Below the pieces are notes generated by a model, which searched no databases, was not told the origin of the DNA, and was given only the letters and a program-made list of their open reading frames with translations. A stretch of 64,000 nt of DNA from positions 27,512,352 through 27,576,351 of the forward strand of contig OZ025257.1 of the NCBI GenBank assembly GCA_964019135.1. The letters are read 5' to 3'. This stretch comes from Arenicola marina. Taxonomy: Eukaryota > Annelida > Polychaeta > Arenicolidae. This document shows, one piece after another, positions 12,701-23,290 of the stretch. Position numbers and translations under genes: made by a program. Numbering within the stretch: the first letter of the stretch is position 1; each line of letters opens with the position of its first letter.

Positions 12701-14066
12701 ACAGACTGGAGGAGGTGGGTGATTACCCCACCACACAGACTGGAGGAGGTGGGTGATTACCCCACCGTACAGACTGGAGGAGGTGGGTGATTACCCCACT
12801 GTACAGACTGGAGGAGGTGGGTGATTACCCCACTGTACAGACTGGAGGAGGTGGGTGATTACCCCACCACACAGACTGGAGGAGGTGGGTGATTACCCCA
12901 CCGTACAGACTGGAGGAGGTGGGTGATTACCCCACCGTACAGACTGGAGGAGGTGGGTGATTACCTCACCACACAGACTGGAGGAGGTGGGTGATTACCC
13001 CACCGTACAGACTGGAGGAGGTGGGTGATTACCCCACCACACAGACTGGAGGAGGTGGGTGATTACCCCACCGTACAGACTGGAGGAGGTGGGTGATTAC
13101 CCCACCGTACAGACTGGAGGAGGTGGGTGATTACCTCACCACACAGACTGGAGGAGGTGGGTGATTACCCCACCGTACAGACTGGAGGAGGTGGGTGATT
13201 ACCCCACCACACAGACTGGAGGAGGTGGGTGATTACCCCACCGTACAGACTGGAGGAGGTGGGTGATTACCCCACCACACAGACTGGAGGAGGTGGGTGA
13301 TTACCCCACCGTACAGACTGGAGGAGGTGGGTGATTACCTCACCACACAGACTGGAGGAGGTGGGTGATTACCCCACCGTACAGACTGGAGGAGGTGGGT
13401 GATTACCCCACCACACAGACTGGAGGAGGTGGGTGATTACCCCACCGTACAGACTGGAGGAGGTGGGTGATTACCCCACCGTACAGACTGGAGGAGGTGG
13501 GTGATTACCCCACCACACAGACTGGAGGAGGTGGGTGATTACCCCACCGTACAGACTGGAGGAGGTGGGTGATTACCCCACCACACAGACTGGAGGAGGT
13601 GGGTGATTACCCCACCGTACAGACTGGAGGAGGTGGGTGATTACCCCACCACACAGACTGGAGGAGGTGGGTGATTACCCCACCGTACAGACTGGAGGAG
13701 GTGGGTGATTACCCCACCACACAGACTGGAGGAGGTGGGTGATTACCCCACCGTACAGACTGGAGGAGGTGGGTGATTACCTCACCACACAGACTGGAGG
13801 AGGTGGGTGATTACCCCACCACACAGACTGGAGGAGGTGGGTGATTACCCCACCGTACAGACTGGAGGAGGTGGGTGATTACCCCACCACACAGACTGGA
13901 GGAGGTGGGTGATTACCCCACCACACAGACTGGAGGAGGTGGGTGATTACCCCACCACACAGACTGGAGGGGGTGGGTGATTACCCCACCGTACAGACTG
14001 GAGGAGGTGGGTGATTACCCCACCGTACAGACTGGAGGAGGTGGGTGATTACCCCACCGTACAGAC
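6701..14066 (+). repeat. 34-bp minisatellite array, right part
   Basis: About 217 further copies of the same 34-bp unit. The left portion (6701-7300) is rich in the CCTCACCACAC variant. The remainder is a mixture of CCCCACCGTAC, CCCCACCACAC and, from about 10690 to 12850, clustered CCCCACTGTAC units. Homogeneity increases towards 13-14 kb. The array stops abruptly at 14066 in single-copy DNA. Together with 1271-6281 there are roughly 364 units in 12.4 kb. Confidence 0.97.
8691..11390 (+). repeat. 1224-bp higher-order repeat (36 x 34 bp)
   Basis: Rare private variants recur at 1224-bp spacing. The GATTTCCTC variant occurs at about 8915, 10139 and 11363. The CAGAGTGG variant occurs at 9949 and 11173, with extra copies at 8691 and 10357. 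These spacings are whole multiples of 34, so blocks of 36 units were duplicated in tandem. The limits given are those of the diagnostic variants. Confidence 0.8.
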
Positions 14067-16129
14067 CAGGTCCAGTGCAGTTTGGCGACGGTGTGTAATT
14101 TTAACAGTTCTGACCGCTTCCCCGGCTTCCTGCGCCCAGCCATGAATGTGTTAAACGGGTTTGTCGTCCGATATATTGATTGATATAGAGGAGAGATAAA
14201 TGATTGAATTATCCATTCACCGTTGTTTTATCGCCGTCCTCCAATACCACTGAGGAAGTTTTATCCGTTATAACGACGCTCGCTGATGCCGAAAGGTACA
14301 TCGAAATAACTTCTTTGTCCAAACCCGGCTCCCCCAGCCTGCCCTATACTCCATCCATCCATCCACCCAGTTTTCCAGGCCCCCTTACCGAACGCCTGTT
14401 TGCTCATTCCCGGCCTCACATGCCCTATTTCCGGTTCCGCTATGATGGTTAATAAAGTTCCTATCGGCGGCCTTACGGTCATGTGACATAGCCCCCGGTG
14501 CTGAAGAAAAATCCCGCGGCGACCATTCCGCGACACGGGGCCGGCAGCGGACGGATTCCTCGCCGCGATGAAAGCGAATTACTTTATTCAGTCGCGTTTC
14601 CTGCCCATTGTTTTGTGCGGTGGCTCGCTTTGATCAGCGGCGAGTCGATCTCCCGGCTTGAATAAGGCAAAAAGTCGTCTGGGTTGACATTGAAAACGGA
14701 TTAAGATGGATTTGCAACTGAATTTCAAACAAGGTGCTTCCACCGCCCGCTCCCCGCTCTCGATCCATCCCCTCACGGCGTGACAGACGTATTGCCCGGA
14801 AGCACACGTAAGATAACTCTGACTTTTTCTGTCAGATAAATGTCCGCGAACTGCGACTCATTCCGGACAGTGGGCCTGTTCACGCACCCTCCTGACCCAC
14901 CCCCCCCCCGCCCTCAAGTCCCCCCCCCCCCCTACAATGTTTTTCCTCATGTTAAACCGCATAAAGATCAGTTGTCTCCCAGACCGGTCACTAGGGGGCG
15001 CTGCGGTCTGCCGTCGTCCCCCGCTCGTGATCGCCTTGTTCGCCCGTAAGACGTGAGCCAAACCGCGAGGGACAAGCGCCCAGTGGGGAATAACAATAGA
15101 TGAAGCTCCCCACCACCCACCCATCCACCCACACAGAAGAACTTAAGGCGAACAACAAAAGCTTATTATTGAAGGCTACATACGAGCAGAAATCCTCCAG
15201 CCAGCACGAGCGAGTGTCACGTACTCCGCCGAGTGAGTGGGGTGCATGCAGGCATATAGCTATTATATCGGCGACATAATAAAACGACCGGTAATCAAAT
15301 AACCGTGGACACGGGACCCCAGGAAGGGAGTGTGACCCATTATTATTTGTGCCAATTTGGAAAGGAAAAGCTGAAAAAAAACTGTTTAATGATAACGAAT
15401 AAAACGACTGAAGTCCGTGCATGAATTCACGCCTCAGGCTGAGCTGCCCGTCCGGTGCCCGATGATCATTATAGGCACGCACAACTGAGGAATTATATTT
15501 AATGAATTATCCAACGACGAGCGGATTGAGGTGATCATTCACATGTGTATTCGCTACTGAAACCTCACAAAATAAATAAAGTTTATACAAAAAAAAAACG
15601 ACGAGCTGGCAAACTCCATATCACACCACTGGCACTAATTTGTAAATGTAGCATCGTTATGCTGGAACGGACATGTATCATATCAACCATATTGGATTTC
15701 ACACTTTTTTCTCTCTTTTAAATAATACATACTTTTTATGTCTATAGTAATAGTAAAATGATAGTTACAATGACAGTGGACGTTATCCACATTCAAAACT
15801 ACGTGGCAAACCAAAAGTTCATAATATATGATTGATTTTATTTATGTATTTCACACTTGCTAGATCAAAATGAGCAATTGACGTTAAAACGTGACTTACA
15901 TATCTCACAGGCTGCGTCATATGTAACAGTTCACCATTTCCATATTAGTCTAGAACGGAGGTTACCTTATAGGTTATATCAAATACACCAAATTGAACGC
16001 CATGTTGAACCATAGTGATGTACACTATATATATTACATGACACACTATAGTGAACTGAAATGATTATATATATCACACTAGATCATGTTCTACTATGGT
16101 GAAGTTAGATCAGACATACTATATATGGC
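14067..16129. other. Single-copy spacer between the 34-bp and TG arrays
   Basis: The left part (14067-15480) is of moderate GC content, with C homopolymer runs near 14900-14930. The right part (15490-16129) is AT-rich. A 163-codon open frame on the minus strand (14991-15482) overlaps other open frames on both strands. It has no recognisable domain or obvious codon bias, so it is not called as a gene. About 14080-14160 has the look of an old interspersed repeat, but I cannot assign it. The only clear structure is the small retroposed insert at 15513-15606. Confidence 0.55.
15513..15606 (+). mobile_element. Tiny poly-A-tailed retroposed fragment with 10-bp target duplication
   Basis: The sequence AACGACGAGC occurs at 15513-15522 and again at 15597-15606. 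Between the copies lie 74 bp that end in two overlapping AATAAA signals (15571-15580), then about 10 bases, then an A-run (about 15589-15598). A perfect direct repeat, a polyadenylation signal at the usual distance and a terminal A-run are the marks of target-primed reverse transcription of an mRNA-like 3' end. The body is too short to identify its source. The A-run overlaps the first bases of the right duplication, so the junction is uncertain by two bases. Confidence 0.6.
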
Positions 16130-19078
16130 GTGATGTGTGGTGTGGGTGTGGTGTACGTAGTGAGGTGTGTGGTGTGGTGTGGTGTGTGGTGTGGTGTACG
16201 TAGTGAGGTGTGGGGTGTGGGGTGAGGTGTGGTGTACGTAGTGAGGTGTGGGGTGTGGTGTGTGGTGTGGTTTACGTAGTGAGGTGTGAGGTGTGGGGTG
16301 TGGGTGTGGTGTACGTAGTGAGGTGTGGGGTGTGGTGTGTGGTGTGGTTTACGTAGTGAGGTGTGGGGTGTGGTGTGAGGTGTGGTGTACGTAGTGAGGT
16401 GTGGGGTGTGGTGTGTGGTGTGGTTTACGTAGTGAGGTGTGGGGTGTGGTGTGTGGTGTGGTTTACGTAGTGAGGTGTGGGGTGTGGGTGTGGTGTACGT
16501 AGTGAGGTGTGGGGTGAGGTGTGGGGTATGGGGTGTGGCTGTGGTGAGGTGTGTGATGTGTGGTGTGGTGTGGTGTACGTAGTGAGATGTGGGGTGTGGG
16601 GTGTGTGGTGAGGTGTGGGGTGTGGGGTGTGGGGTGTGTGGTGAGGTGTGGGGTGTGGCTGTGGTGAGGTGTGTGATGTGTGGTGTGGTGTGGTGTACGT
16701 GGTGAGGTGTGGGGTGTCGGGTGTGGTAAGGTGTGTGATGTGTGGTGTGGTGTGGTGTACGTAGTGGGGTGTGGGGTGTGTGGTGAGGTGTGGGGTGTGG
16801 GTGTGGTGTACGTGGTGAGGTGTGGGGTGGGGGTGTGGTGAGGTGTGTGATGTGTGGTGTGGTGTGGTGTACGTAGTGGGGTGTGGGGTGAGGTGTGGTG
16901 TGGGGTGTGGGGTGAGGTGTGGGGTTGGGGGTGTGGGTGTGGTGAGGTGTGTGATGTGTGGTGTGGTGTGGTGTACGTAGTGAGGTGTGGGGTGTGGGGT
17001 GATGTGTGGGGTGTGGCTGTGGTGAGGTGTGTGATGTGTGGTGTGGTGTGGTGTGGTGTGGTGTGGTGTGTGGTGTGGTGTGGTGTGGGTGAGGTGAGTT
17101 GTGTGGTGTGTGGTGTGGTGTGGGTGTGGTGAGGTGTGTGGTGTGGTGTGTGGCGAGGTGTGGGGTGTGTGGTGTGGTGGGGTGTGTGGTGATGTGTGGG
17201 GTGTGGTGAGGTGTGTGGTGTGTGGTGGGGTGTGTGGCGAGGTGTGGGGTGTGTGGTGTGGTGTGGTGTGTGGTGAGGTGTGGGGTGTGGGTGTGGGTGT
17301 GGTGAGGTGTAGGGTCTGGGGTGTATGGTCAGGTGTGGGGTGTGGTCAGGTGTAGGGTGTGGGTGTGGGTCTGGTGTGATGTATGGTGTGGGGTGTGAGT
17401 GTGGTGAGATGTGGGGTGTGGATGTGGTGAGGTGCGGGGTGTGGGTGTGGTGAGGTGTAGGGTGTGGGGTGTGTGGTTAGGTGTGGGGTGTGTGGTGTGG
17501 TGTGGTGAGGTGTGGGGTGTGGGTGTGGTGAGGTGCAGGGTGTGTGGTGTTGTGTGGGGTGTGTGGTGTGGTGTAGTGTGGGGTGTGGGGTGTGGTGTGG
17601 TGTGGTGAGGTGTGGGATGTGCGTGTGGTGAGGTGTGGGGTGTGTGGTGTGGTGTGGTGAGGTGCGGGGTGTGGGTGTGGTGAGGTGCAGGGTGTGTGGT
17701 GTTGTGTGGGGTGTGTGGTGTGGTGTAGTGTGGGGTGTGGGGTGTGGTGTGGTGTGGTGAGGTGTGGGATGTGCGTGTGGTGAGGTGTGGGGTGTGTGGT
17801 GTGGTGTGGTGAGGTGTGGGGTGTGGGTGTGGTGAGGTGCAGGGTGTGTGGTGTTGTGTGGGGTGTGTGGTGTGGTGTAGTGTGGGGTGTGGGTGAGGTG
17901 TGGGGTGCGGTGACGTGTGGAGTGTGGTGTGGTGTAGTGTGGGGTGTGTGGTGGTGTATGGTGGGGTGTGGGTGAGATGTGGGGTGTGGGTGTGGTGAGA
18001 TATGGGGTGTGGTGTATGGTGTGGGGGTATGATGTGTGATGTATGCTGTGGGTTCTGGAATGTAATGTGTTGTGTGTTGTGTGATGTATGCTGTGGGGTG
18101 TGGTGCATGGTGTAGGGTGTCAGGTGTCTGGGGTGTGATATGTAATGTGTGGGGTGATGTGTGGCGTGGGATGTGATGTGTGGGGTATGGTGTGTAGTGT
18201 GTGGGGTGATGTGTGGGGTATGGTGTGGGGTGTGTGTGATGTGTAGTGTGTTGGGTATGGTGTGGGGTGTGTGATGTGTGGGGTATGGTGTGGGGTGTGT
18301 GATGTGTAGCGTGTGGGGTGATGTGTTGGGTATGGTGTGGGGTGTCTGATGTGTAGCGTGTGGGGTGGTGTGTTGGGTATGGTGTGGGGTGTGTGATGTG
18401 TGGTGTGTGGGGTGGTGTGTTGGGTATGGTGTGGGGTGTGTGATGTGTGGTGTGTGGGGTGATGTGTTGGGTATGGTGTGGGGTGTGTGATGTGTAGTGT
18501 GCGGGGTGATGTGTTGGGTATGGTGTGGGGTGTGTGATGTGTAGTGTGCGAGGTGATGTGTTGGGTATGGTGTGGGGTGTGTGTGATGTGTGGTGTGTGG
18601 GGTATGGTGTGGGGTGTGTGATGTGTAGTGTGTGGGGTGATGTGTTGGGTATGGTGTGGGGTGTGTGATGTGTAGTGTGTTGGGTGATGTGTTGGGTATG
18701 GTTGGGGTGTGTGTGATGTGTAGTGTGTGGGGTGATGTGTTGGGTATGGTTGGGGTGTGTGTGATGTGTAGTGTGTGGGGTGATGTGTGGGGTATGGTGT
18801 GGGGTGTGTGTGATGTGTAGTGTGTGTAGTGTGTGGGGTATGGTGTGGGGTGTGTGATGTGTAGTGTGTGGGGTGATGTGTTGGGTATGGTGTGGGGTGT
18901 GTGGTGTGTAGTGTGTTGGGCATGGTGTGGGGTGTGTGATGTGTGGGGTGTGGTGTGTAGTGTGTTGGGTATGGTGTGGGATGTGTGATGTGTAGTGTGT
19001 TGGGTATGGTGTGGGGTGTGAGATGTGTAGTGTGTGGGGTGATGTGTTGGACCTGGTGTGGGGAGGTGGGGTGGGGGG
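16130..19078 (+). repeat. TG-rich irregular minisatellite, nearly C-free on the + strand
   Basis: About 2.9 kb made of GTGTGG, GGGGTGTGG, GTGAGGTG and related words. Three zones can be seen. In 16130-17000, TACGTAGTGAGGTGTGGGG recurs. In 17000-18050 the words GGTGAGGTGTGGGG dominate. In 18120-19050 there is a more regular 47-bp unit. C is nearly absent from the + strand except in CGTAG-type words. Alternating TG can adopt Z-DNA, and the GGGG-TG words can form G-quadruplexes. The 590-codon minus-strand frame rich in His, Thr and Pro is only the translation of the complementary CA-rich strand. Confidence 0.93.
18120..19056 (+). repeat. 47-bp ordered sub-array within the TG region
   Basis: Units start with GATGTGTAG and contain GGGGTGATGTGTTGGGTATGG. 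For example, the unit starts at 18301 and 18348 are 47 bp apart. Some units lack the middle portion, and a few have TGTG slippage differences. The order here contrasts with the irregular TG words to its left, which suggests a younger amplification within older TG-rich DNA. Confidence 0.75.
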
Positions 19079-20186
19079 GGGTCCTCACGGCCACCCGCCA
19101 CGTGCCTTCACACACGTAACGCTGACCCCAGCCACGGGGACGCCGCAAATTAATGACGAGAACAAAAAGATCAAAGCGACCGTCCGCCCGTCATCTTCGG
19201 CGACACCCGATACACGACACACGACACACGAGGTCGCCACATGTGTGTGTGTCGCGAGTCGACTGAGGCTCAGAGAGCAGGACACGTACGGAGCGGCCCT
19301 GTCGCCAACAGTAGTGGGCCGGTCTGGTGAGATGGGGATATGGCGGAGGGGGTGGGTGGGTGACGGTCAACACGTGGTCTTTATGATGGAGGAAAGGGGA
19401 AGGGAGCGCCTGACCCCCCCGGGGATAGCGGGAGGGGGGCGGGCGCCTGACCATTTCGGAGGATGGGGAGGGGGGTGGGCGCTTGACCCTCCCGGAGGAC
19501 GGGGGGCGGGGCGGTTGGGCGCTTGACCCTTACGGGGCAGGCGGGAGGGGGTGGGCGCATAACCCTCCCGGGGGAACCGGGATGAAGGGGGTTGGTCACC
19601 TATGCCCTCACCCATAGGCTTCCCTCCACCCCCCCCCCCTGCTTGTCCCCCAGCCACCCACTTCCCTCCCCACCCTCCCGCGCTCCCCTCGCGCACAGCG
19701 TTCGCTCCGCTAGGAAGAGTTTGGTTGCCCTGACCTTCACCATGGGGGATGAGAGGGGAGGGGCCTGTCATGGGGGGGGGGTCTGGCCGGGGGAGAGGGG
19801 TGGCCGGGGGTGAGGGGTGGCCGGGGGAGGAGGTGCCCGAAGGAGGGAGCTGGCCGGGGACCCTGTCACTAAGTGAAGTGGCGGGACTGGCAAACGGCAG
19901 GGTCGGGGAACTGTCCGTGACACGGACACGCCAGGCGGACCCTCGGGGCTACATGGGAACGGGAGGGGCCGGGGTAGAGGATTGGGGCAGGTTGAGGGAA
20001 GGTAGGGGCGGGGGGGGGGGATGTGGCGGCACGGCAGGGTGTGAAGGCCCAGATACGCAGGTTATAGAGGACAACCACGTGAAGGTGGGGTGTGATTGAA
20101 ATGCCCCCCCTCCCATCACCAACACCACCGTCACGCGCCACGCCAGTCTCTGCCATGACCCACATCCAACTTCACCCCCCACCCAA
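19079..20186. other. GC-rich spacer with homopurine tracts, no gene
   Basis: This GC-rich stretch has many G runs (for example about 19070-19080 and 19770-19780) and C runs (about 19628-19640). It is relatively rich in CpG. Between about 19405 and 19585 there are about five degenerate units of 36-40 bp built around GGGCGCTTGACC followed by a G-rich stretch, a decayed minisatellite. Open frames occur on both strands because stop codons are rare in such composition. None has a recognisable domain. Confidence 0.6.
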
Positions 20187-23100
20187 GCAGCAGAGGGTGA
20201 GGCAAAGGACAGCAGAAGCTGAGGCAAAGGACAGCAGAGGTGAGGCAAAGGACAGCAGAGGGTGAGGCAAAGGACAACAGAGGGTGAGACAACAGAGGGT
20301 GAGGCAAAGGACAGCAGAGGGTGAGGCAAAGGACAGAGAGGGTGAGGCAGCAGAGGGCGAGGCAAAAGACAACAGAAGGTGAGGCAAAGGACAGCAGAGA
20401 GTGAGGCAGCAGAGGGTGTGGCAACGGACAGCAGAGGGTGTGGCAATGGACAGCAGAGGGTGAGGCAAAGGACAGTGAGGGTGAGGCAGCAGAGGACGAG
20501 GCAAAAGACAACAGAAGGTGAGGCAAAGGGCTGCAGAGGGTGAGGCAAAGCACAGCAGAGGGTGAGGCAGCAAAGGGTGAGGCAGCAGAGGGTGAGGCAA
20601 AAGACAGCAGAGGGTGAGGCAAAGGACAGCAGATGGTGAGGCAAAGGACAACAGAGGGTGAGGCAAAGGACGGCAGATGGTGAGGCAAAGGACAGCTGAG
20701 GGTGAGGCAAGAACAGCAGAGGGCGAGGCAAAAAACAGCAGACGTGAGGCAAAGGAAAACAGAGGGTGAGGTAGCAGAGGGTGAGGCAGCAGAGGGTGAG
20801 GCAAAAGATAGCAGAGGGTGAGGCAAAGGACAGCAGATGGTGAGGCAAAGGGCAGCAGAGGGTTAGGCAAATGACGGCAGATGGTGAGGCAAAGGGCAGC
20901 AGAGGGTGAGGCAAAGGACAGCAGAGGGTGAGGCAAAGAACAGCGGAAGGTGGGGCTAAGGACAACAGAAGGTGGGGCTGAGGACAACAGAGAGTGAGGC
21001 AAGGGAGGCAGAGGGTGAGGCAAAGGACAGCAGAGGGTGAGGCTACGGACAGCACAGGGTGAGGCAAGGGACAGCAGAGGGTGAGGCGAAGAACAGCGGA
21101 GGGTGGGGCTAAGGACAACAGAAGGTGGGGCTGAGGACAACAGAGGGTGAGGCAAGGGAGGCAGAGGGTGAGGCAAAGGACAGCAGAGGGTGAGGCAAAG
21201 GACAGCAGAGGGTGAGGCAAAGGACAACAGAGGGTGAGGCAAAGGACAGCAGAGGGTGAGGCAATAGACAACAGAGGGTGAGGCAAAAGATAACAAAGAA
21301 TGAGGCACAGGACAGCAGATGGTGAGACAAAGGACAGCAGAGGGTGAGGCAAAGGACAGCAGATGGTTAGGCAAAGGACAGCAGAGGGTGAGGCAAAGAA
21401 CAGCAGAGGGCGAGACAAAAAACAGCAGAGGTGAGGCAAAGGAAAGCAGAGGGTGAGGTAGCAGAGGGTGACGGAAAGGACAGCAGAGGGTGAGGCAAAG
21501 GACAGCAGATGGTGAGGCAAAGGACATCAGAGAGAGAGGCAAAGGACAGCAGATGGTGAGGCAAAGGACAGCAGATGGTGAGGCAAAAGGCAGCAGAGGG
21601 TTAGGCAAATGACGTCAGATGGTGAGGCAAAGGGCAGCAGAGGGTGAGGCAAAGGACATCAGAGAGAGAGGCAAAGGACAGCAGATGGTGAGGCAAAGGA
21701 CAGCAGATGGTGAGGCAAAAGGCAGCAGAGGGTTAGGCAAATGACGTCAGATGGTGAGGCAAAGGGCAGCAGAGGGTGAGGCAAAGGACATCAGAGAGTG
21801 AGGCAAAGGACAGCAGATGGTGAGGCAAATGACAGCAGAGGATGAGGCAAAGGACAGCAGAGGATGGGGTACAGGACAGCAGATGGTGAGGCAAAGGACA
21901 GCAGAGGGTGAGGCAAATGACAGCAGAGGTTGAGGCAGCAGAGGGCGAGGTAAAGGACAGCAGAAGCTGAGGCAAAGGACGGCAGAAGGTGTGGCAAAGG
22001 AAAGCAGAGGGTGAGGCAAAGGACAGCAGAGGGTGAGGCAAAGAACAGCAGAGGGTGAGGTAAAGGACAGCAGATGGTGAGACAAAGGACAACAGAGGGT
22101 GAAACAAAGAACGACAGAGGGTGAGGCAAAGGACAGCAGAGGGTGAGACAAAGGTCCGTAGAAAGTCAGGCAAATGAAGCAGAGGGCGAGGCAAAGGACT
22201 GCAGAGGGTGAGGCAAAGGACAGCAGAGGGTGCGGCAAAGGACAACAGAGGGTGAGGCAAAGGATAACAACGGTGAGGCAAAGGACAGCAGAGGGTGAGG
22301 CAAAGGACAGCAGAGGCTGAGGCAAAGGACAGCAGATGGTGAGGCAAAGGACAGCAGAGGGTGAGGCAAAGGACAGCAGAGGGTGAGGCTACGGACAGCA
22401 GAGGGTGAGGCAAAGGACTGCAGAGGGTGAGACAAAGGACAGCAGAGGGTGAGGCTACGGACAGCAGAGGGTGAGGCAAAGAACAGCGGAGGTTGAGGCA
22501 AAGACTGCAGAGGGTGAGGCAAAGGAAAGCAGAGATTGAGGCAAAGGATAACAACGGTGAGGCAAAGGACAGCAGAGGGTGAGGCAAAGGACTGCAGAGG
22601 GATGAGGCATCAGAGTGTTTGGCAAAGGATAGCAGAGGGTGAGGCAAAGGACAGCAGAGGGTGAGGCTACGGACGGCAGAAGGTGAGGCAAAGGACAGCA
22701 GAGGGATGAGGCATCAGCGGATGAGGCAAAGGACAGCAGAGGCTGAGGCAGCAGAGTGTGGGGCAAAGGACAGCAGAGGCTGAGGCAGCAGAGTGTGGGG
22801 CAAAGGACAGCGGAGGGTGAGGCAAAGGACAGCAGAGGGTGAGGCTACTGACGGTAGAAGGTGTGGCAAACAACAGCAGCGGGTGAGGCTACGGACGGTA
22901 GAAGGCGAGGCAAAGGACAGCAGAGGGTGAGGGAAAGGACAGCAGAGGGTGAGGCAAAGGACAACAGAGGGTGAGGCAAAGGACTGCAGAGGGTGAGGCA
23001 AAGGACTGCAGAGGGTGAGGCAAAGGAAAGCAGAGATTGAGGCAAAGGATAACAACGGTGAGGCAAAGGACAGCAGAGGGTGAGGCAAAGGACTGCAGAG

Positions 23101-23290
23101 GGATGAGGCATCAGAGTGTTTGGCAAAGGATAGCAGAGGGTGAGGCAAAGGACAGCAGAGGGTGAGGTTACGGACGGCAGAAGGTGAGGCAAAGGACAGC
23201 AGAGGGATGAGGCATCAGCGGATGAGGCAAAGGACAGCAGAGGCTGAGGCAGCAGAGTGTGGGGCAAAGGACAGCAGAGGCTGAGGCAGT
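20187..23290 (+). repeat. 22-bp purine-rich minisatellite
   Basis: About 140 copies of a 22-bp unit containing GCAGAGGGTGAGGCAAAGGA. The + strand is purine-rich and the minus strand pyrimidine-rich. Duplicated blocks are visible. A block of 132 bp around 21525-21655 is repeated directly after itself, and a block around 22525-22790 recurs about 500 bp later (23025-23290). Shortened units such as GAGGCAGCAGAGG are scattered through it. The Leu/Pro/Ser-rich minus-strand frames of 300-520 codons are its translation in several frames and are not genes. No inverted repeat is present in the unit. Confidence 0.95.

Noticed and set aside
14991..15482. 163-codon minus-strand frame as a gene
   Set aside because: No domain is recognised, other frames overlap it on both strands, it runs through C-rich low-complexity DNA, and no splice or promoter evidence supports it.
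16130..19078. Telomere repeat tract
   Set aside because: No TTAGGG or other regular short telomere unit is present; the tract is internal and followed by unrelated arrays.
17329..19148. His/Thr/Pro-rich minus-strand frames of 590 and 342 codons
   Set aside because: They are translations of CA-rich low-complexity DNA in which stops are rare; two overlapping frames are open at once.
19949..23267. Leu/Pro/Ser/Cys-rich minus-strand frames (up to 523 codons) that look like membrane proteins
   Set aside because: They derive from the pyrimidine-rich strand of the 22-bp array in several frames; the hydrophobicity is a composition effect.
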